DNA of 64,000 nucleotides from Streptomyces tendae (GTDB lineage: Bacteria; Actinomycetota; Actinomycetes; Streptomycetales; Streptomycetaceae), in assembly GCF_014650435.1 (NCBI RefSeq), contig NZ_BMUY01000007.1:310001-374000 (forward strand). The letters are read 5' to 3'. The stretch's first letter is position 1. The number at the start of each line of letters is the position of its first letter. The notes below the pieces were generated by a model, which saw nothing but the letters and a program-made list of their open reading frames with translations, was not told the origin of the DNA and ran no database searches. Made by a program: the position numbers and the translations under genes. This document shows positions 26,940-35,967 of the stretch, piece after piece.

Positions 26940-27877
26940 CAGAAATACCCCTCGCGCTTGCGGTCCTCCATGGCCGAATCGCTGACCCTGTCGTCGCCGC
27001 GCGTGGCTCCGCGCTCGGTCAGCCGGGTGGTGAGAATCTCCTGGATGACGGCCGCCGCCGTCGTGGCACCGGAGCCGACGGCCGCGGTGCAAGAGGTGTC
27101 ACCGATGGTGCGGTAGCGCACCTGCGCGATGTACGGCTCTTCGCCAGGCCGGACGGGCAGGTGTTCGTGGACCGCGAACAGCATGCCGTCTCGGTTCACG
27201 ACGGACCGCTCGTGGGCGTAGTACAGCGCCGGGAGCTCGATGTCCTCCCGCTGGATGTAGTGCCAGATGTCCAGTTCGGTCCAGTTGGACAGGGGGAACA
27301 CCCGGATCGACTCACCCGGACGGATGCGGGAGTTGTACAAGGACCACAGTTCGGGCCGTTGACTCTTGGGGTTCCACTGGCCGAAGTCGTCACGGAAACT
27401 GACGACGCGTTCCTTCGCCCTGGCCTTTTCCTCGTCCCGGCGGGCGCCGCCGAACAGGGCGGTGAGACGGTGCCTTTCGATCGTCTGGAGCAGGACGGGT
27501 GTCTGGATCGCGTTACGCATACCGGAATCAGGCTCGGCGACCAGGCCGGAGTCGATCGCCTCCTGCACGCTGCCCACGATGAGCTGCGCCTCCAGTTCAG
27601 CGGTGAGTTTGTCCCTGAGCTCCAGCACCTCGGTGAAGTTGTGCCCGGTGTCCACGTGCACCAGCGGGAACGGTATCCGCGCGGGCGCGAAGGCCTTCTG
27701 CGCCAGATGGAGCATCACGATCGAGTCCTTGCCCCCGGAGAACAGCAGGGCCGGCCGTTCCGATTCCGCGACGACCTCGCGGAGTATGAAGATCGCCTCC
27801 GCCTCAAGGGCGGCGAGGTGTTCGACATCCACAGCCGGTATGGCCCGGGGTGTGTCACGGTCGACGGAGGTGGGCAT
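26939..27877 (-). CDS. cysD: Sulfate adenylyltransferase small subunit
   Basis: 312 residues with the PP-loop motif LLFSGGKDSIVML (about residues 45-57), HVDTGHNF, and a C-terminal GATT-EGYF region typical of CysD. It catalyses ATP plus sulfate to APS together with CysN. The start at 27877 overlaps the end of the antiporter gene by 23 bp. A pathway copy of CysDN suggests a raised sulfate-activation demand when the cluster is on, likely for the sulfotransferase at 37227 or for sulfur amino-acid supply. Confidence 0.95.
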   Translation of the reverse strand: MPTSVDRDTPRAIPAVDVEHLAALEAEAIFILREVVAESERPALLFSGGKDSIVMLHLAQKAFAPARIPFPLVHVDTGHNFTEVLELRDKLTAELEAQLIVGSVQEAIDSGLVAEPDSGMRNAIQTPVLLQTIERHRLTALFGGARRDEEKARAKERVVSFRDDFGQWNPKSQRPELWSLYNSRIRPGESIRVFPLSNWTELDIWHYIQREDIELPALYYAHERSVVNRDGMLFAVHEHLPVRPGEEPYIAQVRYRTIGDTSCTAAVGSGATTAAAVIQEILTTRLTERGATRGDDRVSDSAMEDRKREGYF

Positions 27878-29285
27878 CACGGTTCACTTCCTTCGTGGCG
27901 GGAAGCCGGTCACTGCGGTCGTCGGGCCCTGGTGCAGCCGGCGCCGGGAGGAGCCGGCGCAGAAGCGGCCCGGTCATGGCGGTTGTCACCAGTGCCATGC
28001 ACACGAACATCGCGAACAACTGCGCATCCAGAACACCCAACTCGAGGCCCAGGCTGAGGACGACGAGTTCGGTCAGCCCCCGGCAGTTCATCATCGCTCC
28101 GAGCGCCAGCGCCTCGCGTCGGGTGTGGCCGCCTATCGCCAGTGCGGTGGCGGAGGCGCTGGCCATCTTGGCCACGACAGCCACCACAGTGATCAGTAGC
28201 GCGGTCAGCCAGGGGCCGGCACCGTTCAGCGTGCTCAACGTGGTCTGCAGACCGACGGTCACGAAGAACAGCGGCAGCAGCAGCCACAGCGTGACCCCCT
28301 GGATCTTGCGGCTGAGTTCACTGATCAGGGGAGAGTTCCGCGGCATGATGACGCCCGCCATGAAGGGGCCGAAGATCGCGTGCACCCCCATGCGGTCGGT
28401 GGCGAGCGCGGAAAGCAGGATCAGGCACACCAGCGCGGCACACAGGCCGTCACGGGACAGCCGATTGCGCTCGGCCCGCGCCACCGCCCTGGCCACCAGC
28501 GGTTTGACGAACACCCACATCACCAGCGCGAAAGCAGTGACGAACACCACCGCGAGAGAGGCGGCGGTCGGCGACGTACCGCGCACGATGGCGATCACCA
28601 CCGCGAGCAGGCCCCAGGCGGTGGCGTCGCCGACCCCCGCCGCGGTCAGCCCGGTCACACCGATCGGGGTGCGCAGCAACTGACGCTCCGACAGCACTCG
28701 CGCCAGTACGGGGAACGCGGTGATGGAGAAGGACAGCGCGACGAACAGCAAGAAGGCCGTCTCGCTCGCATGCGCCGGGGGATATCGCCCGTGCAGCCAC
28801 CAGGCCATGAGCAGGCCCGCGAGGAACGGCACCGCGATCGAGGCGTGGCCGATGAGGAACCCCACGGGCCCGCTCTTGCGCAGCGTGCCCGAGGGGACCT
28901 CCACTCCGACCAGGAACATGAAGAACACCACGCCGAACTGGGCCAGTGTGTTCAGGTGCGGCAGGACCGACGTGGGAAACAGCCACTCCTGCGCCCGGGG
29001 CGCGATCCCGCCGAGCACGGAGGGGCCCAGGAGCAAACCGGTCACCAGCTCACCGACGACCGCAGGCTGGCCGCAACGCCGCGCAACCGCTCCGCCCAGC
29101 GCCGCGACACCGACCACGACCGAGGTGGCCACGAGCAGTCGGTACAGCTGCAGGTCACCCCCGGAACCGGAGTCGACGCCAGCGGCGCCGCTGCCGGAAC
29201 CGTGGGCCAGCCAGCTGAGCATGCACACCGCCACGACGACCGGTGCCAGTACGATGAACGAGTAGACACCGAGATAGCGCCTCAT
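27855..29285 (-). CDS. Cation/proton antiporter, CPA2 family
   Basis: 476 residues with about 12-13 hydrophobic helices. Characteristic segments are GELVTGLLLGPSVLGG, FFMFLVGVEV, ALSFSITAFPVLARVL and the discontinuous-helix motif GVGDATAWGLLAV, as in Na+/H+ exchangers of the KefB/NhaS branch. It lies in the plasma membrane. Antiporters of this type in antibiotic clusters often support export or pH/ion balance. It is translationally linked to cysD. Confidence 0.9.
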   Translation of the reverse strand: MRRYLGVYSFIVLAPVVVAVCMLSWLAHGSGSGAAGVDSGSGGDLQLYRLLVATSVVVGVAALGGAVARRCGQPAVVGELVTGLLLGPSVLGGIAPRAQEWLFPTSVLPHLNTLAQFGVVFFMFLVGVEVPSGTLRKSGPVGFLIGHASIAVPFLAGLLMAWWLHGRYPPAHASETAFLLFVALSFSITAFPVLARVLSERQLLRTPIGVTGLTAAGVGDATAWGLLAVVIAIVRGTSPTAASLAVVFVTAFALVMWVFVKPLVARAVARAERNRLSRDGLCAALVCLILLSALATDRMGVHAIFGPFMAGVIMPRNSPLISELSRKIQGVTLWLLLPLFFVTVGLQTTLSTLNGAGPWLTALLITVVAVVAKMASASATALAIGGHTRREALALGAMMNCRGLTELVVLSLGLELGVLDAQLFAMFVCMALVTTAMTGPLLRRLLPAPAAPGPDDRSDRLPATKEVNRDAHLRRP

Positions 29286-29401
29286 GACCGAGCATCCTCA
29301 GGAAGCGGTACAGGCCGGTACAGCGAGCGGTGCAACACGGCCGTGGAACCAGGCAGGGGCGCACGGCGCCGGCGGACAGCCGGCGGGGGGAGGAACCCAG
29401 G

Positions 29402-30151
29402 TTGAGCAGACTCGCAGTTGTCTCGGGCGCGGCCACCGGCATCGGTAGGGCGGTGGCCGAGGCCCTGGCGGCCGAGGGAGCCGACGTCGTGATGATCGGC
29501 CGCCGGGCGGACCGCCTGGCACGGGCCGCCGCCGAGCTGAACGAGAAGCTGGGAGCCCAGCGGGTCCGGGCCGTGCAAGCGGATCTGACCGTGCTGCAGG
29601 ACGTGGAGCGGGCGGCGGGTGACATCACGTCCACGGGCCGTACCGTGGACGTCCTGGTCAACAACGCCGGCGGGAACTTCGCCCCCACTGCGCCGAAGGA
29701 CCTCGCCGACGTCCGCCGTGACTGGCTCGTCAACGTCACCGGCAACGTACTTCCCGCCGTGCTGCTGACACACGCTCTCATGCCTGCGCTGAGCCGCCCT
29801 GGCGGCCGCGTCCTCACCATCGGCTCCATCGCGGCCCTGCGCGGCTCGGGCTCCTACGGCGGCGCCAAGGCCGCACTGCACCCTTGGTCGACGGAACTTG
29901 CCGTGCGGCTGGCGCCCGAGGGGATCACCGTCAACGTCATCGCCCCCGGTTACATCCAGGACACCGAGTTCTACGGTGAGCGCATGTCCCAGCAGTTCCA
30001 CGCCGACCGGTCCCGGCAGGCGCCGGCCGGCCGCGGCGGCACCGTCGAGGAGGTGGCCGCGACGGTGGCACACCTGGCCGGCCCCGCCGCCGGATTCATC
30101 ACCGGCCAGATCCTCCAGATCAACGGGGGCGCAGTGACCGGACGAGGCTGA
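29402..30151 (+). CDS. SDR family oxidoreductase (ketoreductase-like)
   Basis: 249 residues from a TTG at 29402, eight bases after GGGAGG. It has SGAATGIGRAVAE, NNAGGNF, a Ser in TIGSIAAL, YGGAK and a C-terminal INGGAVTGRG. It is close to FabG-type 3-ketoacyl reductases. The cluster PKS has no KR domain, so this SDR or the one at 58501 could reduce its keto intermediates in trans. It is convergent with the lyase gene. Confidence 0.87.
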   Translation: MSRLAVVSGAATGIGRAVAEALAAEGADVVMIGRRADRLARAAAELNEKLGAQRVRAVQADLTVLQDVERAAGDITSTGRTVDVLVNNAGGNFAPTAPKDLADVRRDWLVNVTGNVLPAVLLTHALMPALSRPGGRVLTIGSIAALRGSGSYGGAKAALHPWSTELAVRLAPEGITVNVIAPGYIQDTEFYGERMSQQFHADRSRQAPAGRGGTVEEVAATVAHLAGPAAGFITGQILQINGGAVTGRG

Positions 30152-30183
30152 GCAGGAGCCCGTGGCCGAAGCGGCGAGAAGGT

Positions 30184-31602
30184 TCACAGAGGGTCCACCG
30201 CAAGCGACTTGCGGGCTTCGGCCACGGCACGGCCGGTCAGCACGGAGGAGGAGCCCAGGTAGCTGGACGCGTCAAAGATCTCCTCCAGTTCGTCCGGCCC
30301 CAGCTTCCCGCTGATCTGGGGGTACGCCTCCACAAGGGAGCGCACGAGCCGGCCTTCCTGCTGTGCGCGCTGGGTGAGTTCGTAGACGAGTTCGTGGGCG
30401 CGCTGCTTGCCGATGTACTTACCCAGCGTCAGCATGAGCCGCTCGGACATGATCTTGTCGGCGGCGGCCTCGGTGTTGTGACGCATCCGGTCGGTATGGA
30501 CCAGCAGTCCGGTAACACTCTCCGTCATCATGCCGCATGCGGCCAGGCAGTAGTGTGCGATGTCGGGTATGCAGGCCCACTCGATACGCAGGGCGCGCGC
30601 GTCGCGCTCGTGGTCGCCGATCATCGCCGACAGGGCGGCGCCGGCCTGGGCGTTCGCCAGCCGGGCCATCACCACGACCTGCTCCAGGCGTTCGGGATTG
30701 CGCTTGTGCGGCATCGTGCTGCTGCCAACCTTGCCGGGCCGCCAGGCCTCGGCCACCTCGGCGAATTCCGGCCTGGACAGCGTGCGCAGCTCGTCCGCGA
30801 TCCGGGCGAGGGTGCCGGTGACCATCGCCAGAGCGAGGACGAACTCCGTCGGCCTGTCACGCGCGGCGTGCCAGCCGGTCGTCGGCACCCCGAGTCCCAG
30901 GCGGTGGGCGAACCGCTCCAGAACGGCGGGCCCGAGATCACCGAATCCCGCCATGGTGCCCGCCCCGCCGAACAGTTGTGCCACCACGACGCGCTCACGC
31001 AGCTGCGCGAGGCGGTCGTGGTGGCGCAGAAGCTCGTCGGTCCAGCCGGCCACCTTCAGCCCGAAGCTCATGGGCAGAGCGGGCTGGGCATGTGTGCGGC
31101 CCAGGGCCACCGTGTCCGCGTGCTGCCCGGCCAGATCGGCCAAGTCGGCGATGAGGCGGGCCAGTTGAGGTTGCAGAATGTCGAGCACGTCACGGATCTC
31201 CAGGCTCTGCCCGGTGTCCTGGATGTCCTGAGTCGTGGCACCGTAGTGGATGAACTGTCCCGCCTCGGGGCCGCAGGCCGCCTCGAAGACGCGCAGGAGA
31301 CCGACGAGCGAGTGCCCGGAGTTGTCGATCTCGCGCTGTACGGCATCGAGGTCGATGAGTTCCGTGCGCGCGCTGCTGGCGATGATGTCCGCCATGTCCT
31401 GTGGTATCAGGCCGAGTTCACCCTGCGCCTGGGCCAGGGCCGCTTCGATGTCCAGCCAGCGCTGATTGCGGCAGACATCGCAGAAGATCCGGCGGCTGTC
31501 GGGGGAGGCGTAGCGGTTCCCATAGAACCGGGAGTCGGTGATGTGGCCGCGTTCGTGGCGACAGGATTCGTGTGCGGTGTGCGGTTGCGGATGAGGGCTC
31601 AT
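30184..31602 (-). CDS. Lyase of the adenylosuccinate/fumarase/carboxymuconate superfamily
   Basis: 472 residues with the superfamily signature GSSTMPHKRNP, the HYGATTQDIQDTG and GRTHAQPALP loops that hold active-site His and Thr, and a long helical core. Members split C-N or C-O bonds of succinyl adducts to release fumarate, or run it in reverse. It is not housekeeping PurB by context. In other N-N pathways such lyases release nitrite or a hydrazine from a succinyl carrier, so a similar step is possible here but unproven. It is the last gene of the sulfotransferase operon. The ATG follows AAGGGGAAG. Confidence 0.85.
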   Translation of the reverse strand: MSPHPQPHTAHESCRHERGHITDSRFYGNRYASPDSRRIFCDVCRNQRWLDIEAALAQAQGELGLIPQDMADIIASSARTELIDLDAVQREIDNSGHSLVGLLRVFEAACGPEAGQFIHYGATTQDIQDTGQSLEIRDVLDILQPQLARLIADLADLAGQHADTVALGRTHAQPALPMSFGLKVAGWTDELLRHHDRLAQLRERVVVAQLFGGAGTMAGFGDLGPAVLERFAHRLGLGVPTTGWHAARDRPTEFVLALAMVTGTLARIADELRTLSRPEFAEVAEAWRPGKVGSSTMPHKRNPERLEQVVVMARLANAQAGAALSAMIGDHERDARALRIEWACIPDIAHYCLAACGMMTESVTGLLVHTDRMRHNTEAAADKIMSERLMLTLGKYIGKQRAHELVYELTQRAQQEGRLVRSLVEAYPQISGKLGPDELEEIFDASSYLGSSSVLTGRAVAEARKSLAVDPL

Positions 31603-31643
31603 GTCTTCCCCTTGTGAACTGGTACCCGGCGAATGGGCGCGGA

Positions 31644-32813
31644 TCAGGCCCGGGCGCCGCTGGTCGTGAGGTACGGGCAGTGGCCATACGCAGGCGCGTC
31701 CGTGTCGATCTTGGTCCGCGCCGCCAGGCGCAGCGCGGCCTGGCGAGGGGTGTCGGCGTGCCGGCGGGCCGTGGTGAACAGGTCGTCGACGAGTCGGCGG
31801 GCAAGACGCGCGGAACCGGCCAGTACCTGCTCGGCGGTGGGTGGCCGGTCGGGGCCGAAGAGCAGCTCCATCGAGGCGGAGCCGCCGATGCCGCCGATGA
31901 AGTCCGGCACCACCAGCACTCCGCGCAGATGCAGGGCTTGCTCCGTTGTCTCGCTCAGGCCGTAGTTGGCGCCGACGGCCACCGCCGGACAGGGCAGGCC
32001 GGCAGCTGATTCCGCGTCGACAGCGTCGGCGCCGGCCGCCAGGACCAATACGTCGGCGGGAACGGCGAGTAGCGACTCGCGTGTCGGCTGCACGTGCTCG
32101 GGAGCGAGCTGCGGGACGGGTGTTCCCGGCCTGCTGTGCAGCATCCGGGCCAGGTCCAGCCCCCGTGCATCCGCGACACAGCCGTGCTCGTCGGCGATCG
32201 CCACCACCTGCACTGCGTCGTCGAGGAAGGCGTGCGCCGCGGCACGGCCGAGCGTCCCGAACCCCTGCAACGCGACGCGGACGGGTCCGGCCGCGCCTGC
32301 GGCACGGGCGCCGCCGATCGCCGCGTGCGCGAGGACGTGCCCCGCCCGCCGCTGGCTGAGCGTCAGCATGCCCACCCGGTCGTCCAGGCGGGCCATGCGC
32401 GTGAAGAACTCCTCATCGGTCAGGTGCTGGGCCTTCTTCACGGCGTACTTGATGGAGGGGATGCCGCGGGCGGCGGCGAGCTGCTGGAGGTTGTCCCACC
32501 GGGTGCCCATGTCGGAGCCCATGCTGAAGCGATGGTGCAGCTCGTCATGGAGGAACGACAGGAAGCCATCCAACGCCTGCTGCGCACCCGGTGCGCGGGG
32601 GTCGTAGTCGATCCCGCACTTGGCACCGGTGACATTGAGCCCGAGGACTTGTTGTTTGAGAGTCATGGCGGAGGCGAGCGCACTCAGTTCGTCCGGGTTC
32701 AGGCCTGGCTGCATCCGACAGCCTCCGGCTGCCAGCGAGCCGGAGGTGCTGTCGTACGCCAGCCAGCCACGCACCCCATGGGCGGAATCCTCGTAGCTGA
32801 GGATCTGTGTCAT
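31644..32813 (-). CDS. Glu/Leu/Phe/Val dehydrogenase family enzyme
   Basis: 389 residues. The N-terminal part has GGCRMQP and the catalytic-Lys region NVTGAKCGIDYDP; the Rossmann domain has ALQGFGTLGRAAAHAF. The size and motifs fit leucine/valine dehydrogenases, which interconvert 2-oxo acids and amino acids with NAD(P)H and ammonia. In this operon it may aminate an oxo acid made by the ThDP enzyme, or feed the amino acid that is later decarboxylated to the amine part of the product. That link is inference. Confidence 0.87.
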   Translation of the reverse strand: MTQILSYEDSAHGVRGWLAYDSTSGSLAAGGCRMQPGLNPDELSALASAMTLKQQVLGLNVTGAKCGIDYDPRAPGAQQALDGFLSFLHDELHHRFSMGSDMGTRWDNLQQLAAARGIPSIKYAVKKAQHLTDEEFFTRMARLDDRVGMLTLSQRRAGHVLAHAAIGGARAAGAAGPVRVALQGFGTLGRAAAHAFLDDAVQVVAIADEHGCVADARGLDLARMLHSRPGTPVPQLAPEHVQPTRESLLAVPADVLVLAAGADAVDAESAAGLPCPAVAVGANYGLSETTEQALHLRGVLVVPDFIGGIGGSASMELLFGPDRPPTAEQVLAGSARLARRLVDDLFTTARRHADTPRQAALRLAARTKIDTDAPAYGHCPYLTTSGARA

Positions 32814-32843
32814 GGTGTTCCTCTCACCGTTGGTGGGTGTCGC

Positions 32844-34205
32844 TCATGCAAGGAGGGCCAGGACGTCGCTGGTGGTGATCAGCGCTTCGGGCAGGCCGCC
32901 GGCGACGGCGACGACAGCGCCATCGCGGTCGAGGGTGTCCATCACGTCTGCCAGCAACTGGCCGACGCCGACGACCGGCAGGGGCGGGGACATATGGGCG
33001 GCGACCTTGTCACCGGGGCTCAGGCTGCCCTGGGCCAGACCGCGGGCGAGGCCGGAATCGGTGAGGACACCGCGGATCTCGGGCAGCCGTACCGGAGGGC
33101 TCGCGTCGGCCACGAGGAGATGGGCCACTGCCCGCTCTCGCATCAGCTTCACGGCGCCCGCCACGCTCTCGGCGGGGTCCACGAACATCAAAGGGCGGCC
33201 GTGCCCGCGGCGCTCCAGCAGAGCACCGACCCGGATCCCTGACCCGGGCTGGTCGGTGAAGCCGAAGCGCTGAGTCCATTCGGCACTGAAGATCTTCGAC
33301 AGGTATCCGCGGCCGGAATCGGGGATGAGCACCACGACGACGTCCTTGGGTCCCAGGCCGCGGGCCACGGCCAGCGCCGCAGCCACGGCCATGCCCCCCG
33401 ACCCGCCGGTGAGGATGCCCTCTTCGCGGGCGAGCCGCTGGGTCATGCCGATGGAATCCTGATCGGACACCGCGATGATGTCGTCCGCCACTTGCGGGTC
33501 GTAGGACCGGGGCAGCGAGGGCTGGCCGACTCCCTCGACGACATAGGGACGCCCGGTGCCGCCGGAGTAGACCGAACCCTCCGGATCGGCGCCGACGATC
33601 CGCACGCGTCCCCGGGAGACCTCCTTCAGATAGCGGCCGGTGCCGGAGATGGTGCCCCCGGTTCCGACGCCCGCGACGAAATGGGTGACCCGTCCTTCGG
33701 TCTGCGTCCAGATCTCCGGACCTGTGGTGTGGTAGTGCGAGTCGGGGTTGGCCGGGTTGGCGTACTGGTTCGGCGAGTACGCCCCGTCGATCTCGGCGGC
33801 CAGCCGCGCGGCGGTGCTCCGGTAGGAATCGGGATGGTCGACGGGGACCGCGGCCGGACAGACCCGCACATCGGCGCCGTACGCCCGCAACACCGCGATC
33901 TTGTCGGCGGAGACCTTGTCGGGGCAGGTGAACACGCATCGGTAGCCGCGCTGCTGGGCAACGAGGGCCAGGCCGACCCCGGTGTTCCCCGACGTCGGCT
34001 CCACGATGGTGCCGCCCGGGCGCAGCAGGCCCGCCTCCTCGGCGGCCAGGACCATGCGCAGCGCAATACGGTCCTTGGCCGAACCGCCGGGGTTGAAGGA
34101 CTCCAGCTTGGCCACGATCGTCGGTGCCAGGCCCTTGCTGACGTGCCGCAGCCGCACCAGGGGAGTGTCGCCGATCAGGTCGATGATGGATTCGTGGGCG
34201 TGCAC
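32844..34205 (-). CDS. Cystathionine beta-synthase type PLP enzyme
   Basis: 453 residues from a GTG at 34205, seven bases after GGAAGG. The first 330 residues are a fold-type II PLP enzyme: the PLP Lys is in NPGGSAKDRIA, the substrate loop is EPTSGNTGVGLAL and the phosphate loop is GVGTGGTISGTG. Two CBS repeats follow (MFVDPAESVAGAV to the C-terminus). The architecture equals actinobacterial cystathionine beta-synthase, which joins serine and homocysteine, but a beta-replacement with another nucleophile is possible. It ends 30 bp before the dehydrogenase gene. Confidence 0.9.
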   Translation of the reverse strand: MHAHESIIDLIGDTPLVRLRHVSKGLAPTIVAKLESFNPGGSAKDRIALRMVLAAEEAGLLRPGGTIVEPTSGNTGVGLALVAQQRGYRCVFTCPDKVSADKIAVLRAYGADVRVCPAAVPVDHPDSYRSTAARLAAEIDGAYSPNQYANPANPDSHYHTTGPEIWTQTEGRVTHFVAGVGTGGTISGTGRYLKEVSRGRVRIVGADPEGSVYSGGTGRPYVVEGVGQPSLPRSYDPQVADDIIAVSDQDSIGMTQRLAREEGILTGGSGGMAVAAALAVARGLGPKDVVVVLIPDSGRGYLSKIFSAEWTQRFGFTDQPGSGIRVGALLERRGHGRPLMFVDPAESVAGAVKLMRERAVAHLLVADASPPVRLPEIRGVLTDSGLARGLAQGSLSPGDKVAAHMSPPLPVVGVGQLLADVMDTLDRDGAVVAVAGGLPEALITTSDVLALLA

Positions 34206-34209
34206 AGCG

Positions 34210-35925
34210 CTACCTTCCGTTCCTGCCGCCATGGCCTTGCCCGGCCGGCGAACCCTTGCCCGTGCGCCGGTAGGCACTGGCGAACTCCAGGCTGGTGCGC
34301 ACCTCGATCACGGCCGGACCTGCGCAGGCGAGCGCCTTGGCCAGTGCCGGCTGGACGTCCGCCGGAGTGCGCACCGTCAGTCCCAGGGCGCCAAAAGATT
34401 CGGCCAGCGCCGCGAAGTCGGGGTTGGCCAGATCGGTGGCGATGGTCCGGCCGGGGAAGTCCTTGTCCTGGTGCAGCCGGATCGTGCCGTAGCTGCTGTT
34501 GTTGGAGATGAGGTACACCACCGGCAGGCGGCGGGCGCAGGCGGTGATCAGTTCGCCTCCGTTCATGAGGAACCCACCGTCGCCGACCACGGCCACGGTC
34601 GGTGTCGTGGGGTTGCGCAGCGCAGCGCTCACCGAGGCGCCGACAGCGAACCCCATGGAGCTGGAGGAGATGCCCAGCAGTCGGCCTCTCTCGCCGAACC
34701 GCAGATGGCGGTAGGTCCAGCTGGTGAAGGTGCCCGAGTCGACGACCACGGTGACCTCCCCGCCGGTCAGCTCGTCCAGAGCCGCGATCACGCCTCCGAA
34801 GACCACACCGTCGTCAGCCTGTACGGGATGCCAGACGGCCTTTTCCACCTCGAGCTCGTGCAGCTCGGCCATCCACTGCGACCGGCCCCCGCCCGGGTCG
34901 TCGGCTGGCCAGTGGGCCAGTTGGTGCATGAACGCCAACGGATCGGCCGCGACGCCGACCGCCGGCTGGTGGAAAAGACCGATGCGCCCAGCGTCGGGAT
35001 GGACGTGCACCAACGGCTGAGCCGCGGTCGGGAACCGGCGGCGCTTAGTGGTGCTGTTGTCCAGCCGTGTGCCCACCGCCAGCACCAGGTCGGCCCGGTC
35101 GAAAGCGGCGAACTGGCTCGCCTGGGTGTTGTTGTGCAGATGTCCGGCGTAGGCGCCATGCCGGTTAGGCAGCAGATGCTGGTTCTTGTTGCTCGTCACC
35201 ACCGGCAGTTGGTGACGTTCGGCCGCCTTGCGGATCACCGCACGGCTCTGGGCGCCCTCCAGCCGAGAGCCGACCAGCAGAAGCGGGCGGCGGGCCGCGG
35301 CGAGCAGGTTCCGTATCCGGTCGGTGGTGTGCGGATCGGGGATGGACGGCCCGCAGACCGTGCGTCGGCAAGGGACCTCCGTCCCGCCGGGCAGGCGCCA
35401 GACGTCCTCAGCCACGGCCAGCACCACGGGACCCGGCGTTCCGGACTCGGCCACACGGAATGCCCGGGCCACGAACTCCGCAGCGGCCGTGGGCTCCTGA
35501 AGCCGCCAGACCGCCTTGGCCATGCCGCCGAAGTGCCGCCCCAGATCGATCCCCTGGAACGGCTCACGATCCGCTTCCGGCACCGGCACATCACCGACCA
35601 GCAGGACCAGGGGCGAGGCGTCCTCGGCTGCGGCGTGCACCGCCACCGCCGCATTGGCGGCCCCCGGCCCGCGGCTGACCAAACAGACGCCGGCCCGCCC
35701 GGTCAGCTTCGCGTCGGCCAGGGCCATGAACGCCGCCGACCCCTCGTGCCGGCAGGTCACCACATCGATCTGCGACACGTCGTACAGCGCATCGAGAAGA
35801 GGCAGATAGCTCTCTCCCGCCACGCAGAACACACGGTCGACGCCGTGTCCGCTCAGGCCGGCCGCCACGGTATGCGCCACAGTGGACAGCTGTTCGCCCC
35901 GGCCGGTGGTCACTGCTGTCGACAC
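34210..35925 (-). CDS. Thiamine diphosphate enzyme, acetolactate-synthase-like
   Basis: 571 residues from a GTG at 35925 behind GAGGAG. The N-terminal PYR domain has the catalytic Glu in VTCRHEGSAAFMA. The middle domain binds nucleotide or is structural. The C-terminal PP domain has the ThDP/Mg motif GDGGFLMNGGE with NNSSYG. The closest families are acetolactate synthase and related 2-oxo-acid decarboxylases/ligases. It could condense or decarboxylate a 2-oxo acid (pyruvate, sulfopyruvate or similar) for the neighbouring dehydrogenase. It is only 4 bp from the CBS-type gene. Confidence 0.88.
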   Translation of the reverse strand: MSTAVTTGRGEQLSTVAHTVAAGLSGHGVDRVFCVAGESYLPLLDALYDVSQIDVVTCRHEGSAAFMALADAKLTGRAGVCLVSRGPGAANAAVAVHAAAEDASPLVLLVGDVPVPEADREPFQGIDLGRHFGGMAKAVWRLQEPTAAAEFVARAFRVAESGTPGPVVLAVAEDVWRLPGGTEVPCRRTVCGPSIPDPHTTDRIRNLLAAARRPLLLVGSRLEGAQSRAVIRKAAERHQLPVVTSNKNQHLLPNRHGAYAGHLHNNTQASQFAAFDRADLVLAVGTRLDNSTTKRRRFPTAAQPLVHVHPDAGRIGLFHQPAVGVAADPLAFMHQLAHWPADDPGGGRSQWMAELHELEVEKAVWHPVQADDGVVFGGVIAALDELTGGEVTVVVDSGTFTSWTYRHLRFGERGRLLGISSSSMGFAVGASVSAALRNPTTPTVAVVGDGGFLMNGGELITACARRLPVVYLISNNSSYGTIRLHQDKDFPGRTIATDLANPDFAALAESFGALGLTVRTPADVQPALAKALACAGPAVIEVRTSLEFASAYRRTGKGSPAGQGHGGRNGR

Positions 35926-35967
35926 GCTCGGTCTCCTCGACACATGGGGGATGGTGACCCGGCCGGC

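Noticed and set aside
25698..29285. Housekeeping assimilatory sulfate operon
   Set aside because: No cysH, cysC or sulfite reductase is present and the genes are linked to an antiporter within the cluster, so a pathway copy is more likely, though this is not proven.
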